DNA of 64,000 bases from Flavobacteriales bacterium. Its GTDB lineage: Bacteria > Bacteroidota > Bacteroidia > Flavobacteriales_F > PHOS-HE28. Below are positions 17,889-26,100 of this stretch, in pieces. The notes beneath the pieces were generated by a model. The model did no database searches and was not told the DNA's origin. It saw only the letters and a list, made by a program, of their open reading frames with translations. Positions within the stretch are counted from its first letter, which is position 1. Each line of letters opens with the position of its first letter. The translations under genes were made by a program, and so were the position numbers. Location of the stretch: assembly GCA_016721005.1 (NCBI GenBank), contig JADKJM010000009.1:1-64000 (forward strand), in the 5' to 3' direction.

Positions 17889-17980
17889 GGCCAAGAGGCC
17901 AAGAGGCCAAGAGGCCAAGAGGCCAAGAGGCCAAGAGGCCAAGAGGCCAAGAGGCCAAGAGGCCAAAAGGCCAAAAGGCC
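17889..17980 (+). repeat. 8-bp tandem repeat (GGCCAAGA), 11.5 units
   Basis: Nine units of ggccaaga, two of ggccaaaa and a terminal ggcc, 92 bases in all. It lies upstream of the T9SS gene starting at 17795. An 8-bp unit is not a multiple of three and is prone to slippage. Open frames through it (LASWPLGL repeats on the minus strand) are products of the repeat. Confidence 0.95.
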
Positions 17981-18372
17981 GGAGCGCCTGAACGCAGAAG
18001 GGAGAAGGAATGAGCGTTCAGCATAGCGGCAATGAAGCTAGGCGCTGGTTGGATCGGTGGTACTTCGGAGGGCTTTCGGGTTATGAACTTCGTATCAACC
18101 GGTTATGAACCGGATGGGGCGCTTGGCCTAGATCCGCTTCGAGGTCGCAGGGTCCGCGTTACAGACACATAAGCGAGGTGACGGGATTGCGGCGTTCGCC
18201 GCAATGACGGCTACGATGGGGTACGTCACTGCGGCCTTGAGCCGCAGTCCCGTTTCCTTGAGGGATGACCTGAAATGGACCATCGGGCATTCACCGTTCG
18301 GGTGCTGCGCATGTACCCCGCGAATACGCGCGTGATCAGGTATTCCAGAACGAAGAGATGATCGGCCGGAGC
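17981..18372. other. Gap with two REP-like hairpins, no gene
   Basis: Two strong hairpins are present: attgcggcg-tt-cgccgcaat at 18186-18205 and actgcggc-cttga-gccgcagt at 18228-18248. The ggccttgagc word of the second also borders the element at 11811-12081. No open frame here is convincing. Confidence 0.6.
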
Positions 18373-20190
18373 TTATTGCTCCATCACGAACTTCCCCGCC
18401 TTCTTCCGGTCGTTCTCGTCCAGCAGGATCTTGCGCATGCGCAGGCTCTTGGGGGTCACCTCCAGGTATTCATCCACCGCGATGTACTCCATGCATTCCT
18501 CCAACGAGAATTTCACGGCCGGTGCGATGTTCTCCTTGTTGTCCGTGCCGCTGGCGCGCATGTTCGTGAGCTGCTTGCCCTTGAGGACGTTCACCACGAG
18601 GTCGTCGGTCTTCGGGTTCTCGCCGATCACTTGGCCGCCGTACACCTCCTCACCTGGATCCACGAAGAACTTGCCGCGGTCCTGGAGTTTGTTGATGCTG
18701 AAGGCGATGGCCGTACCCGTTCCCTGGCTGATGATGCTCGCCGCGCGACGCACGCCGAGTTCACCCTTGTATGGCTCGTAGCCTTTGAAGCGGTGGGCGA
18801 TGATGGCCTCCCCTTCCGTGGCGGTGAGCAACGGGTTGCGCAGGCCGATGATGCCGCGCGCCGGGATGTTGAATTCGATGTGGACGCGATCGCCCTTCAG
18901 TTCCACGCTGAGCAATTCGCCTTTGCGGCGGCTCACCAGATCGATGACCTTGCTGCTGAACTCCTCCGGCACTTGCACGGTGAGGATCTCCACCGGCTCG
19001 CAACGCTCGCCATCGATCTCCTTGTAGATCACTTGGGGCTGGCCCAATTGGAATTCGTAGCCCTCGCGGCGCATGGTCTCCACCAGGATGCCAAGGTGCA
19101 GGATGCCCCGACCGTACACCAACAATTTGTCCGGGCTGTTGGTGTCCTCCACTTTCATCGCCAGGTTCTTCTCGATCTCCTTGTATAAGCGATCGCGCAA
19201 GTGGCGGCTGGTGACGTACTCGCCTTCCTTCCCGAAGAACGGCGAGGTGTTGATGGTGAAGAGCATGCTCATGGTGGGCTCGTCCACCTTGAAGCCGGGC
19301 AGGCCCTCGGGGTTCTCGAAGTCGGCCACGGTGTCGCCGATGTCGAAGCCTTCCAGGCCCATGATGGCGCACAGTTCACCGCTGTACAGTTCGCGGTCCT
19401 TCACCTTCTCCTTGCCGAGGCCTTCGAAGACCATCAGCTCGGCCACCTTGCCTTTGGTGATGCGGCCATCGTTCTTCACGAGGCTCACGTTCTGGCCCGG
19501 CTTAATGGACCCGCGACGTACGCGGCCCACGGCGATCCGGCCTTGGAAACTGCTGTAGTCCAAGCTCGTGATGCGCATCTGCAATGTGCCATCCTCCTTC
19601 TTCGGCGCGGGGATGTGCTCCAGGATCATGTCCAACAGGTAGCTCACGTCCTCGGTCGGCGTCTTCCAATCAGGTCCCATCCAGCCTTGCTTGCTGCTGC
19701 CGTACACCACTGGGAAGTCGAGCTGGTCCTCGCTCGCCTCCAGGGCGAACATGAGGTCGAACACCTGCTCATGCACCTCTTCCGGCGTGCAGTTCGGCTT
19801 GTCCACTTTGTTGATGACCACGATCGGCTTCAAGCCCAACGCGATGGCCTTGCCCAGCACGAAGCGGGTCTGCGGCATGGCGCCTTCGAAGGCATCCACC
19901 AACAGGAGCACGCCATCGGCCATGTTCAACACACGTTCCACCTCACCACCGAAGTCACTGTGGCCGGGGGTGTCGATCACGTTGATCTTGATCCCCTTGT
20001 ACCGAACGCTCACGTTCTTGCTCAGGATGGTGATGCCACGCTCACGCTCCAGGTCGTTGTTGTCCAGGAGCAGGTCCGATGTCGCTTGGTTCTCCCGGAA
20101 CAATTGGCACTGGTGCAGGATCTTGTCCACCAGGGTGGTCTTCCCGTGGTCTACGTGGGCGATGATGGCGATATTCCTTAATTCGGTCAT
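18373..20190 (-). CDS. typA: Translational GTPase TypA/BipA
   Basis: 605 residues, full length. ATG 20190 starts MTELRNIAIIAHVDHGKTT, with the G1 motif near residues 11-19, DTPGHSDF (G3) and NKVDKP (G4). EF-G-like domains II, III and V follow, and the BipA-specific C-terminal domain ends at KFVMEQ. It is a ribosome-binding GTPase involved in large-subunit assembly and stress response. The open frame extends upstream of 20190 but has no family similarity. A possible -7 box lies at 20218-20225. The gene is divergent from a lipoprotein gene. Confidence 0.97.
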   Translation of the reverse strand: MTELRNIAIIAHVDHGKTTLVDKILHQCQLFRENQATSDLLLDNNDLERERGITILSKNVSVRYKGIKINVIDTPGHSDFGGEVERVLNMADGVLLLVDAFEGAMPQTRFVLGKAIALGLKPIVVINKVDKPNCTPEEVHEQVFDLMFALEASEDQLDFPVVYGSSKQGWMGPDWKTPTEDVSYLLDMILEHIPAPKKEDGTLQMRITSLDYSSFQGRIAVGRVRRGSIKPGQNVSLVKNDGRITKGKVAELMVFEGLGKEKVKDRELYSGELCAIMGLEGFDIGDTVADFENPEGLPGFKVDEPTMSMLFTINTSPFFGKEGEYVTSRHLRDRLYKEIEKNLAMKVEDTNSPDKLLVYGRGILHLGILVETMRREGYEFQLGQPQVIYKEIDGERCEPVEILTVQVPEEFSSKVIDLVSRRKGELLSVELKGDRVHIEFNIPARGIIGLRNPLLTATEGEAIIAHRFKGYEPYKGELGVRRAASIISQGTGTAIAFSINKLQDRGKFFVDPGEEVYGGQVIGENPKTDDLVVNVLKGKQLTNMRASGTDNKENIAPAVKFSLEECMEYIAVDEYLEVTPKSLRMRKILLDENDRKKAGKFVMEQ

Positions 20191-20217
20191 AATTGAAAGG
20201 GGGCGTGAAACGGGGCG

Positions 20218-20225
20218 CGAAGGTA
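20218..20225 (-). promoter_or_regulatory. Possible -7 box of typA
   Basis: The minus strand reads TACCTTCG, one mismatch from TAnnTTTG, 28 bases before the typA start. The same TACCTTCG precedes rpoD at 47668. Confidence 0.4.
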
Positions 20226-20252
20226 GGGCTATCCTAGGAACGGCGGAACCCC

Positions 20253-20260
20253 TAACCTTG
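20253..20260 (+). promoter_or_regulatory. Possible -7 box of the lipoprotein gene
   Basis: TAACCTTG, one mismatch from TAnnTTTG, 19 bases before ATG 20279. Confidence 0.35.
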
Positions 20261-20278
20261 CCGGACCTATCCCACCCC

Positions 20279-20644
20279 ATGAGATCCACCACACTGTTCA
20301 CCGCGCTGGTCGCACTCCTCCTTTCTTCCTGCGGCAGCGAACCGAAGCCACAGGAAGAGGTGAAGGACACCCCACCCCCTGCTGGTATGAAGGCCTACGC
20401 GGGGCTGCTCGGTTACGATGGGATCCAAGTGATCCTCACGGATTGTGAGAAGCACCAGGTGTATTTACGCGAAGCTTTGTTCACACCGTTGATCGACAAC
20501 ATCCGGGCCTTCAAGCTCGATCCGCAATACACCCTGTGGGTGCAGGTGGAGGTTCCTGCGGACGCGAGGCTGGAGATGGAGAAGGATGTGCCGGTGCTCA
20601 CGAAGGGAAGGATCGTCTCCACCAAGGTGGGTAGCCCGTGCTAG
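20279..20644 (+). CDS. Small hypothetical lipoprotein
   Basis: 121 residues. A lipoprotein signal ends in LLLSSC, with the lipidated Cys at residue 18, followed by a charged linker rich in Pro and Glu. The mature domain (GYDGIQVILTDCEKHQVYLREALF...LDPQYTLWVQVEVPADARLEM...VLTKGRIVS) looks like a compact beta fold. The family is not recognised. It is presumably anchored in an envelope membrane. It stands alone, divergent from typA. Confidence 0.72.
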   Translation: MRSTTLFTALVALLLSSCGSEPKPQEEVKDTPPPAGMKAYAGLLGYDGIQVILTDCEKHQVYLREALFTPLIDNIRAFKLDPQYTLWVQVEVPADARLEMEKDVPVLTKGRIVSTKVGSPC

Positions 20645-20682
20645 TAAACGGGCGTGTGGGGGGCACCATATCTTCTGCGACA

Positions 20683-21134
20683 CCCTTCGGGGTCGTTGAA
20701 TACCTGGGACAATGCGATCTACATGCTGTGACCCCGTCGGGGTCGCCGAGCGCCGCTGAACCGCGCGAGCAATAACGATGTATCCTATCCGATGCCGAAC
20801 GATCCACACGGGCCCGACCCCGAAGGGGTCACCGAGCGCCGCTGAACAGCGCGAGCAATAACGATGTGCCCTATCCGATGCCGAACGATCCACACGGGCC
20901 CGACCCCGAAGGGGTCACCGAGCGCCGCTGAACAGCGCGAGCAATAACGATGTGCCCTATCCGATGCCGAACGATCTACACGGGCCCGACCACGAAGGGG
21001 TCGCCGAGCGCTGCTGAACGACACGAGCAATAGCGATGTGCGCTGTTCGATACCATACGACCTGCACGGATCCGACCCCGAAGGGGTCACAGCATGTAGA
21101 ACAACACAACGTTCGGTCCGACCCCGCAGGGGTC
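20683..21134 (+). repeat. 86-bp tandem repeat with GACCCCGAAGGGGTC palindromes
   Basis: The 86-bp unit recurs with gatg anchors at 20777, 20863, 20949 and 21035. Hairpin cores of the form gacccc-N3-ggggtc lie at 20730, 20816, 20902, 20988, 21074 and 21120, with a half-core near 20685. The central copies are nearly identical and the edge copies diverge. It fills the gap between the lipoprotein and tRNA-Arg. Open frames through it are repeat artefacts. There are no unique spacers, so it is not a CRISPR array. Confidence 0.9.
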
Positions 21135-21220
21135 GAAGCCACAGGAAGTATAGACGATCACAACGATGGAGGGGAATACGTGGTCGCACGCGAATTTCAT
21201 AACGCGTTGTAGTCCACCGC

Positions 21221-21228
21221 TATCTTCG
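21221..21228 (+). promoter_or_regulatory. -7 box of tRNA-Arg
   Basis: TATCTTCG, one mismatch from TAnnTTTG, ends nine bases before the tRNA 5' end. The same spacing is seen at the tRNA-Pro locus (28685-28692). Confidence 0.5.
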
Positions 21229-21237
21229 CCGCCGAAC

Positions 21238-21311
21238 GGCCTCGTAGTTCAACTGGATAGAATGGCAGATTCCGGTTCTGTTGGTTGGGGGTTCGAATCC
21301 CTCCGAGGTCA
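21238..21311 (+). tRNA. tRNA-Arg (anticodon CCG)
   Basis: Acceptor ggcctcg pairs with cgaggtc (one G-T). The D arm is gttc/gaat. The anticodon stem gcaga/tctgt holds the loop ttccggt, giving CCG. The T arm ggggg/ccctc holds ttcgaat. It is 74 bases with the discriminator A, and CCA is not encoded. A strong hairpin follows. Confidence 0.93.
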
Positions 21312-21315
21312 CAAT

Positions 21316-21345
21316 AGAGCGGCCCGCCGCAAGGTGGGCCGCTCT
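21316..21345 (+). terminator. Terminator after tRNA-Arg
   Basis: A ten-base stem agagcggccc / gggccgctct with a 10-base loop starts five bases after the tRNA. The T-run is short (tt), so termination efficiency is uncertain. Confidence 0.6.
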
Positions 21346-21488
21346 TCATGTGTCCATGCGACCATGTGCTCATGTGGGAACAACGCTCCTCTATATGCCG
21401 CCGGAACTGACCATGGTAGGAGCTACTGCTTCATCGGCATTCCATGGTCACATGCATACATGGTCAAATGGCCACATGTGGACTCCCC

Positions 21489-21854
21489 ATGCGCATCGAT
21501 AAATTCCTTTGGTGCGTGCGCCGCTTCAAGACGCGCAGCATCGCCACGGATGCCGTGCGCCGTGAGCAGGTGCAGGTGAACGGCCGCGTGGTGAAACCGA
21601 GCATCGACCTGAAGGCGGGCGATGTGATCGCGCTGCGCGAACCACCGATCTGGCGCAGCTGGGAGATCCTGGGCATGCCAACATCGCGCGTTGGAGCGAA
21701 ATTGGTTTCCACATTCATCGCGGAGCGGACCTCCTTCGCGGATCTGGAGAAGTTGGAGATCGCGCGGCTGGCGAAAGCGCAGGAACGTCCCACCGGTGAA
21801 GGGCGACCGACCAAACGCGACCGCCGCGATATGGAACGGTTCCGTGGCGAGTGA
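21489..21854 (+). CDS. RNA-binding S4 domain protein (Hsp15-like)
   Basis: 121 residues. ATG 21489 starts MRIDKFLWCVRRFKTRSIATDAVRREQ, the S4 domain signature, continuing VQVNGRVVKPSIDLKAGDVIAL. The C-terminus is basic (RPTKRDRRDMERFRGE). The family includes Hsp15, which binds stalled large ribosomal subunits carrying peptidyl-tRNA. Length and layout fit. In-frame Met codons further upstream lack conservation. Confidence 0.9.
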   Translation: MRIDKFLWCVRRFKTRSIATDAVRREQVQVNGRVVKPSIDLKAGDVIALREPPIWRSWEILGMPTSRVGAKLVSTFIAERTSFADLEKLEIARLAKAQERPTGEGRPTKRDRRDMERFRGE

Positions 21855-22045
21855 GGATCGCGTTTCGCAGTGGTGGAGCGGGATCCGCACCAAGGAGAAT
21901 GGTGGGGCGAAGCACGGTACGCAGGGATCCGCTGCGGCGGATGGCGCGCAGTTGCGCGTACTTCCTTGTGACATCAAAAAGTGGCAAGTCCACCGCACGG
22001 AAAATGGAGAAGGAGTGAAGTCTTGCTGGCACTCACGCCCAGGAA

Positions 22046-22070
22046 CGGCCTTCGGGGCCTTTTGTATTTT
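22046..22070 (+). terminator. Possible terminator before the holin-like gene
   Basis: A short ggcc/ggcc stem around ttcgg is followed by ttttgtatttt. The stem is only about four pairs, but the T-rich tail is typical. Confidence 0.35.
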
Positions 22071-22076
22071 CAGCCC

Positions 22077-22454
22077 ATGAACGTCATTGTCCGACTCCTC
22101 GTTTCCACCATCGCGGTGCTGATCACGGACCTGCTGCTTCGCGGCGTAAGCCTCGGAGATCTGGACAACGTCAACGGCGTGCTCACTGCGGTGCTCACGG
22201 CTGCGGTGCTTGCCCTATTGAACAACCTGCTCCGACCGTTGCTCATCGTCCTCACGCTGCCGATCACCTTCCTATCTCTTGGCCTCTTCCTGCTCGTCAT
22301 CAATGCCGCTTTGGTGATGCTCGCGTCCAAGATCGTCCCGGGCTTCACCGTGGACGGTTGGTGGTGGGCACTGGGATTCAGCCTTGTGCTTTCCATCGTC
22401 CAAGGCCTCCTGAATGCGCTGGACCGGAAGCCGCAGCCTCCACAAGGACTCTGA
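22077..22454 (+). CDS. Phage holin family 4 / YvlD-like membrane protein
   Basis: 125 residues with four hydrophobic segments: residues ~4-22, ~35-62, ~66-86 and ~98-116. The family motif is NNLLRPLLIVLTLPITFLSLGLF. Despite the phage holin name, this family is a widespread bacterial inner membrane protein of unknown role. ATG 22077 fits the first helix. The stop touches the convergent AIM24 gene at 22455. Confidence 0.88.
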   Translation: MNVIVRLLVSTIAVLITDLLLRGVSLGDLDNVNGVLTAVLTAAVLALLNNLLRPLLIVLTLPITFLSLGLFLLVINAALVMLASKIVPGFTVDGWWWALGFSLVLSIVQGLLNALDRKPQPPQGL

Positions 22455-23255
22455 TCAATTATCGCCGTCCAGCAAGCGGCCCAAGCCACCGAGGATACTT
22501 CCCTCCTCCTTGCTCTTGCCACCGGCACGCGGCGCTGCTGCAATGATGTTATCGGCCAGCCTGCTGAAGGGTAGTGATTGGATCCACACGCGACCCGGTC
22601 CGCGCAATTGCGCGAAGAACAACCCCTCTCCACCGAACAGTGTGTTCTTGATCCCACCCACGAACTGGATGTCGTACTCGACGGTCTGTGTCATGGCCAC
22701 GAGACAGCCTGTATCGACGCGAAGCATTTCACCCGGAGCCAGATCGCGTTGCACGGTGGTTCCCCCTGCATGGATGTACACCTGGCCATCGCCTTCCAGC
22801 TTCTGCATGATGAAGCCCTCGCCACCAAAGAGGCCCGCGCCGATCCGCTTCTGGAAGGCGATGCCGATGCTTACGCCCTTCGCCGCACAGAGGAAACTAT
22901 CCTTCTGGCAGATGAGCTTCCCCTGGTGGTCGCGCAGATCCATCGCCATGATCTTGCCGGGATACGAGGCCGCGAACCATGCCGTGCGCCGGCCAGTGCT
23001 CTCGTTGGTATAGGTGGTCAGGAAAAGGCTCTCACCCGTGAGTACGCGTTTGCCCGCGTTCATCATCTTGTCCAAGAAGCCCTGCTCCTGCCCACGGCCG
23101 TCGCCGAAGATGGTCTTCATGGTGATCCCGTCATCCATCATCATCATGGTGCCTGCCTCGGCAATAACGGTCTCCTGCGGATCCAGGGTGATCTCCACGC
23201 ATTGCATGTCGTCGCCAACGATGCGGTGATCGAGTTCGTGCGCTTGTCTGGTCAT
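22455..23255 (-). CDS. AIM24 / TIGR00266 family protein
   Basis: 266 residues, soluble. Family features are the duplicated beta-helix-like core with VEITLDPQETVIAEAGTMMMMDDGI, then GESLFLTTYTN, GAGLFGGEGFIMQKLEGDGQVYIHAGG and NTLFGGEGLFFAQLRGPGRVWIQSLPF. The Gly-rich C-terminus is typical of the bacterial subgroup. The bacterial function is unknown; the yeast homologue is mitochondrial. It stands alone. Confidence 0.92.
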   Translation of the reverse strand: MTRQAHELDHRIVGDDMQCVEITLDPQETVIAEAGTMMMMDDGITMKTIFGDGRGQEQGFLDKMMNAGKRVLTGESLFLTTYTNESTGRRTAWFAASYPGKIMAMDLRDHQGKLICQKDSFLCAAKGVSIGIAFQKRIGAGLFGGEGFIMQKLEGDGQVYIHAGGTTVQRDLAPGEMLRVDTGCLVAMTQTVEYDIQFVGGIKNTLFGGEGLFFAQLRGPGRVWIQSLPFSRLADNIIAAAPRAGGKSKEEGSILGGLGRLLDGDN

Positions 23256-23343
23256 GTGTGCGACGCTTTGCGCACAAAGCTACCGGCGCTCGGGGCCAAG
23301 GCAGGCGCCGTTCATCCTGTACTTTAGCCGCTCACTCATCGCC

Positions 23344-25458
23344 ATGGCCCTCACCGCTTCGAAGAAGGACCTCAAGAAGACCAGCGCACCCGATCAGGAC
23401 ACGCTTTTGCGCGCGTGGGAATTGATGTGTACTGCGAAGGCGATGACGGAGATCTACGAAGCGAACTTCAAGCTGACGAGCAAGTATGTCCACGCCACGA
23501 GCCGCGGACACGAAGCCATCCAACTCGCACTTGGACTTCAATTGAAGCCACAGGACTTCGTAGCGCCGTACTACCGCGACGACAGCATCCTGCTCGGTAT
23601 CGGCATGGAGCCGTACGAACTGATGTTGCAGTTGCTCGCGAAGCGCGAGGACCCGTTCAGCGGAGGGCGCACCTATTACTGCCATCCGAGTTTGCGTCGG
23701 GAGCACATGCCGAGGATCCCGCACCAGAGCAGCGCCACCGGTATGCAAGCGATCCCGACCACGGGCATCGCACTCGGCATGTGGTTCAAGGAACAAGAGG
23801 GTATCGCACATGACATGAATGGTGCAGAGGGAAGCGATGCGCCAGTGGTGGTGTGCTCTCTCGGTGATGCATCCATCACCGAAGGTGAAGTCGCCGAGGC
23901 TTTCCAGATGGCGGTGCTGAAGAAGCTACCCATCATCTACCTCGTGCAGGACAACGAGTGGGACATCAGCGCGAGTGCCGATGAGATCCGCGTGGGTGAT
24001 GCGAGTGACTACGCCAAAGGCTTCAAGGGCCTCGAAGTCCGACAGGTCGATGGCGCTGACTTTTTCGCGTGCTACTCCGCACTGAACGAAGTGATCGATA
24101 CGGTGCGCAAGGAGCGACGACCCTTCCTCATACATGCGAAAGTGCCTTTGCTCAACCACCACACCAGCGGTGTGCGGATGGAGTTCTACCGTTCCGAAAA
24201 AGATCTAGCAGAACACCGCAAGCGTGATCCGCATCCACGCTTCATGCAACAACTGCTGGATCAGCGCATCCAGTTGGATGGATTGCGGAAGCTGGAACAA
24301 CAAGCGGTGGCGCGCGTGCAAGACGACTTCGATCGTGCATGTGCAGCGGCGGACCCCACGGCGGAGGATCTCACCACGCACATGTTCGCTCCTACACCCG
24401 TCACAGAGGAACTGGGTGAACGTGCGCCGAAGGATCGCGAACCCACGGTGATGGTGGATAGTGCGCTCTTCGCGATCCGCGAGTTGATGCAGGAGGATCC
24501 GAATTGCCTGCTCTACGGCCAGGATGTGGGTGCTCGCTTAGGAGGCGTGTTCCGCGAAGCGGCCACACTCGCTCGAGATTTCGGTGGGCATCGCGTCTTC
24601 AACACGCCCATCCAGGAAGCGTTCATCATCGGTAGCACGGTGGGCATGAGCGCAGCAGGCTTGAAGCCGATCGTGGAAGTGCAATTCGCGGATTACATCT
24701 GGCCGGGCCTGAACCAACTCTTCACAGAGGTGGCGCGTTCCTGCTACCTCACCGTGGGCAAGTGGCCGGTGAGTTGCATCATCCGTGTCCCCATCGGTGC
24801 TTACGGAAGCGGCGGGCCATACCACAGCAGCAGTGTGGAGAGCGTGTTGTGCAACATCAAGGGGATCAAGATCGCATACCCCTGCACCGGCGCCGACCTG
24901 AAAGGATTGATGAAAGCCGCCTACCACGATCCGAATCCGGTGGTGATGCTGGAGCACAAGGGCCTGTACTGGAGCAAGATCAAAGGCACGGAGGAAGCGA
25001 AGACCGTCGAACCATCGGCCGATTACATCATTCCGTTCGGAAAGGCGCGGATCGTTCAGGAAGCGGATCCGGCGATCGTCGCGCGTGGTGAAGCAGCGGT
25101 CATCATCACCTACGGCATGGGCGTGTACTGGTCGATAACCGCGGCGAAGAACTTCCCGGGGCGCATTACGATCATCGATCTACGGACGCTCGTTCCTCTC
25201 GATGAAGAAGCGGTGATGTACGCCGCGAGTTCGCATGGCCGTTGCCTTGTCGTGACCGAGGAACAACTCACCAACTCCTTCGCGCAAGCGCTGGCTTCTC
25301 GGATCGGTGATACTTGCTTCGAACAACTCGATGCTCCGGTTCGCACGCTGGGATCCGTGGACATGCCCGCAGTTCCACTGAACAGCACCTTGGAAGCGGC
25401 GATGATCCCGAGCGCCGAAAAAGTGAGCGAGACCTTGAAAGATCTGCTTGCTTACTGA
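23344..25458 (+). CDS. 2-oxoacid dehydrogenase E1 component, fused alpha and beta subunits
   Basis: 704 residues with start at ATG 23344 (MALTASKKDLKK). Residues ~15-350 are the E1 alpha half: KYVHATSRGHEAIQLALG, and the thiamine diphosphate motif GDASITEGEVAEAFQMA...QDNEWDIS. Residues ~360-704 are the transketolase-like beta half: GQDVGARLGGVF, TPIQEAFIIGSTVGMS, and a C-terminal transketolase_C domain. The fused layout is usual in Flavobacteriia and fits a branched-chain 2-oxoacid dehydrogenase; substrate choice cannot be fixed from sequence. E2 and E3 are not nearby. The next gene starts directly after its stop, so the two are co-transcribed. Confidence 0.93.
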   Translation: MALTASKKDLKKTSAPDQDTLLRAWELMCTAKAMTEIYEANFKLTSKYVHATSRGHEAIQLALGLQLKPQDFVAPYYRDDSILLGIGMEPYELMLQLLAKREDPFSGGRTYYCHPSLRREHMPRIPHQSSATGMQAIPTTGIALGMWFKEQEGIAHDMNGAEGSDAPVVVCSLGDASITEGEVAEAFQMAVLKKLPIIYLVQDNEWDISASADEIRVGDASDYAKGFKGLEVRQVDGADFFACYSALNEVIDTVRKERRPFLIHAKVPLLNHHTSGVRMEFYRSEKDLAEHRKRDPHPRFMQQLLDQRIQLDGLRKLEQQAVARVQDDFDRACAAADPTAEDLTTHMFAPTPVTEELGERAPKDREPTVMVDSALFAIRELMQEDPNCLLYGQDVGARLGGVFREAATLARDFGGHRVFNTPIQEAFIIGSTVGMSAAGLKPIVEVQFADYIWPGLNQLFTEVARSCYLTVGKWPVSCIIRVPIGAYGSGGPYHSSSVESVLCNIKGIKIAYPCTGADLKGLMKAAYHDPNPVVMLEHKGLYWSKIKGTEEAKTVEPSADYIIPFGKARIVQEADPAIVARGEAAVIITYGMGVYWSITAAKNFPGRITIIDLRTLVPLDEEAVMYAASSHGRCLVVTEEQLTNSFAQALASRIGDTCFEQLDAPVRTLGSVDMPAVPLNSTLEAAMIPSAEKVSETLKDLLAY

Positions 25459-26100
25459 ATGATGGACGAGCGCTTCATCCGCGTTCAGCGCACGGCGCGC
25501 TACCATGTCCTCGGATCGGTGGAAGCGGCGCCGGAGATCTGGATCGTGCTTCACGGGTATGGACAACTTGCGAGGTACTTCCTCAACAACTTCGACGGCT
25601 TGGAGAATGGCCGATGCATTGTGGCACCTGAAGGCCTCAATCGGTTCTACCTCGATGCGGAGCATGCACGCGTGGGTGCGACATGGATGACGCGTGAGGA
25701 TCGGTTGAACGAGATCGAGGATCACGTCGCGTACCTCGACGCGCTTGCCAAGGAAATATCCAGGGTTGCCATGCCCGGTGCTCCGGTGAATGTGCTGGGC
25801 TTTTCGCAAGGCGTTGCAACAGCCACCCGGTGGGCATTGAAGGGATCAAGACCCATCGCGCGCTTGGTGCTCTGGTCCGGGTCCATTCCTCCGGAATTCG
25901 ATCGGGAGGCCTTGGCTCGCCTCAAGCATACGCCGGTGGATCTGGTCCTCGGTGATAAGGACGAGTTCGCCAGGCCGGAAGCGCTGGACATAGCCGTGCG
26001 ACGTCTGGAGCAAGCAGGGATCGCCTGCCGCAAACACCTGTTCAATGGAGCGCACCGCTTCGAGCCGGTGCTTCTTGCGCGCTTGCTGGGAAGGGAGTGA
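25459..26100 (+). CDS. Alpha/beta hydrolase (carboxylesterase/phospholipase type)
   Basis: 213 residues, cytoplasmic. Features are IWIVLHGYGQLARYF (oxyanion region), the nucleophile elbow GFSQG near residue 115, an Asp region DLVLGDKDEF and a late His in FNGAHRF. This is the order of the small esterase/acyl-thioesterase group. It starts immediately after the E1 stop. The stop at 26098-26100 abuts the convergent aminopeptidase gene. The substrate is unknown. Confidence 0.9.
   Translation: MMDERFIRVQRTARYHVLGSVEAAPEIWIVLHGYGQLARYFLNNFDGLENGRCIVAPEGLNRFYLDAEHARVGATWMTREDRLNEIEDHVAYLDALAKEISRVAMPGAPVNVLGFSQGVATATRWALKGSRPIARLVLWSGSIPPEFDREALARLKHTPVDLVLGDKDEFARPEALDIAVRRLEQAGIACRKHLFNGAHRFEPVLLARLLGRE

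Noticed and set aside
17792..17974. Frames coding LASWPLGL repeats
   Set aside because: Artefact of the 8-bp tandem repeat; the true signal peptide starts at 17795.
18358..20181. Long plus-strand frames opposite typA
   Set aside because: Shadows of the strongly biased typA coding strand.
20683..21134. CRISPR array
   Set aside because: Whole 86-bp units repeat without unique spacers, and no cas gene is present.
20465..21189. Minus-strand frames with repeated DRSASDRAHRYCSRCSAALGD peptides
   Set aside because: Generated by the 86-bp intergenic repeat.
21715..22076. Possible gene between the S4 and holin-like genes
   Set aside because: The minus-strand frame 21715-22032 is Arg/Pro-rich, overlaps the S4 gene and has no family features.
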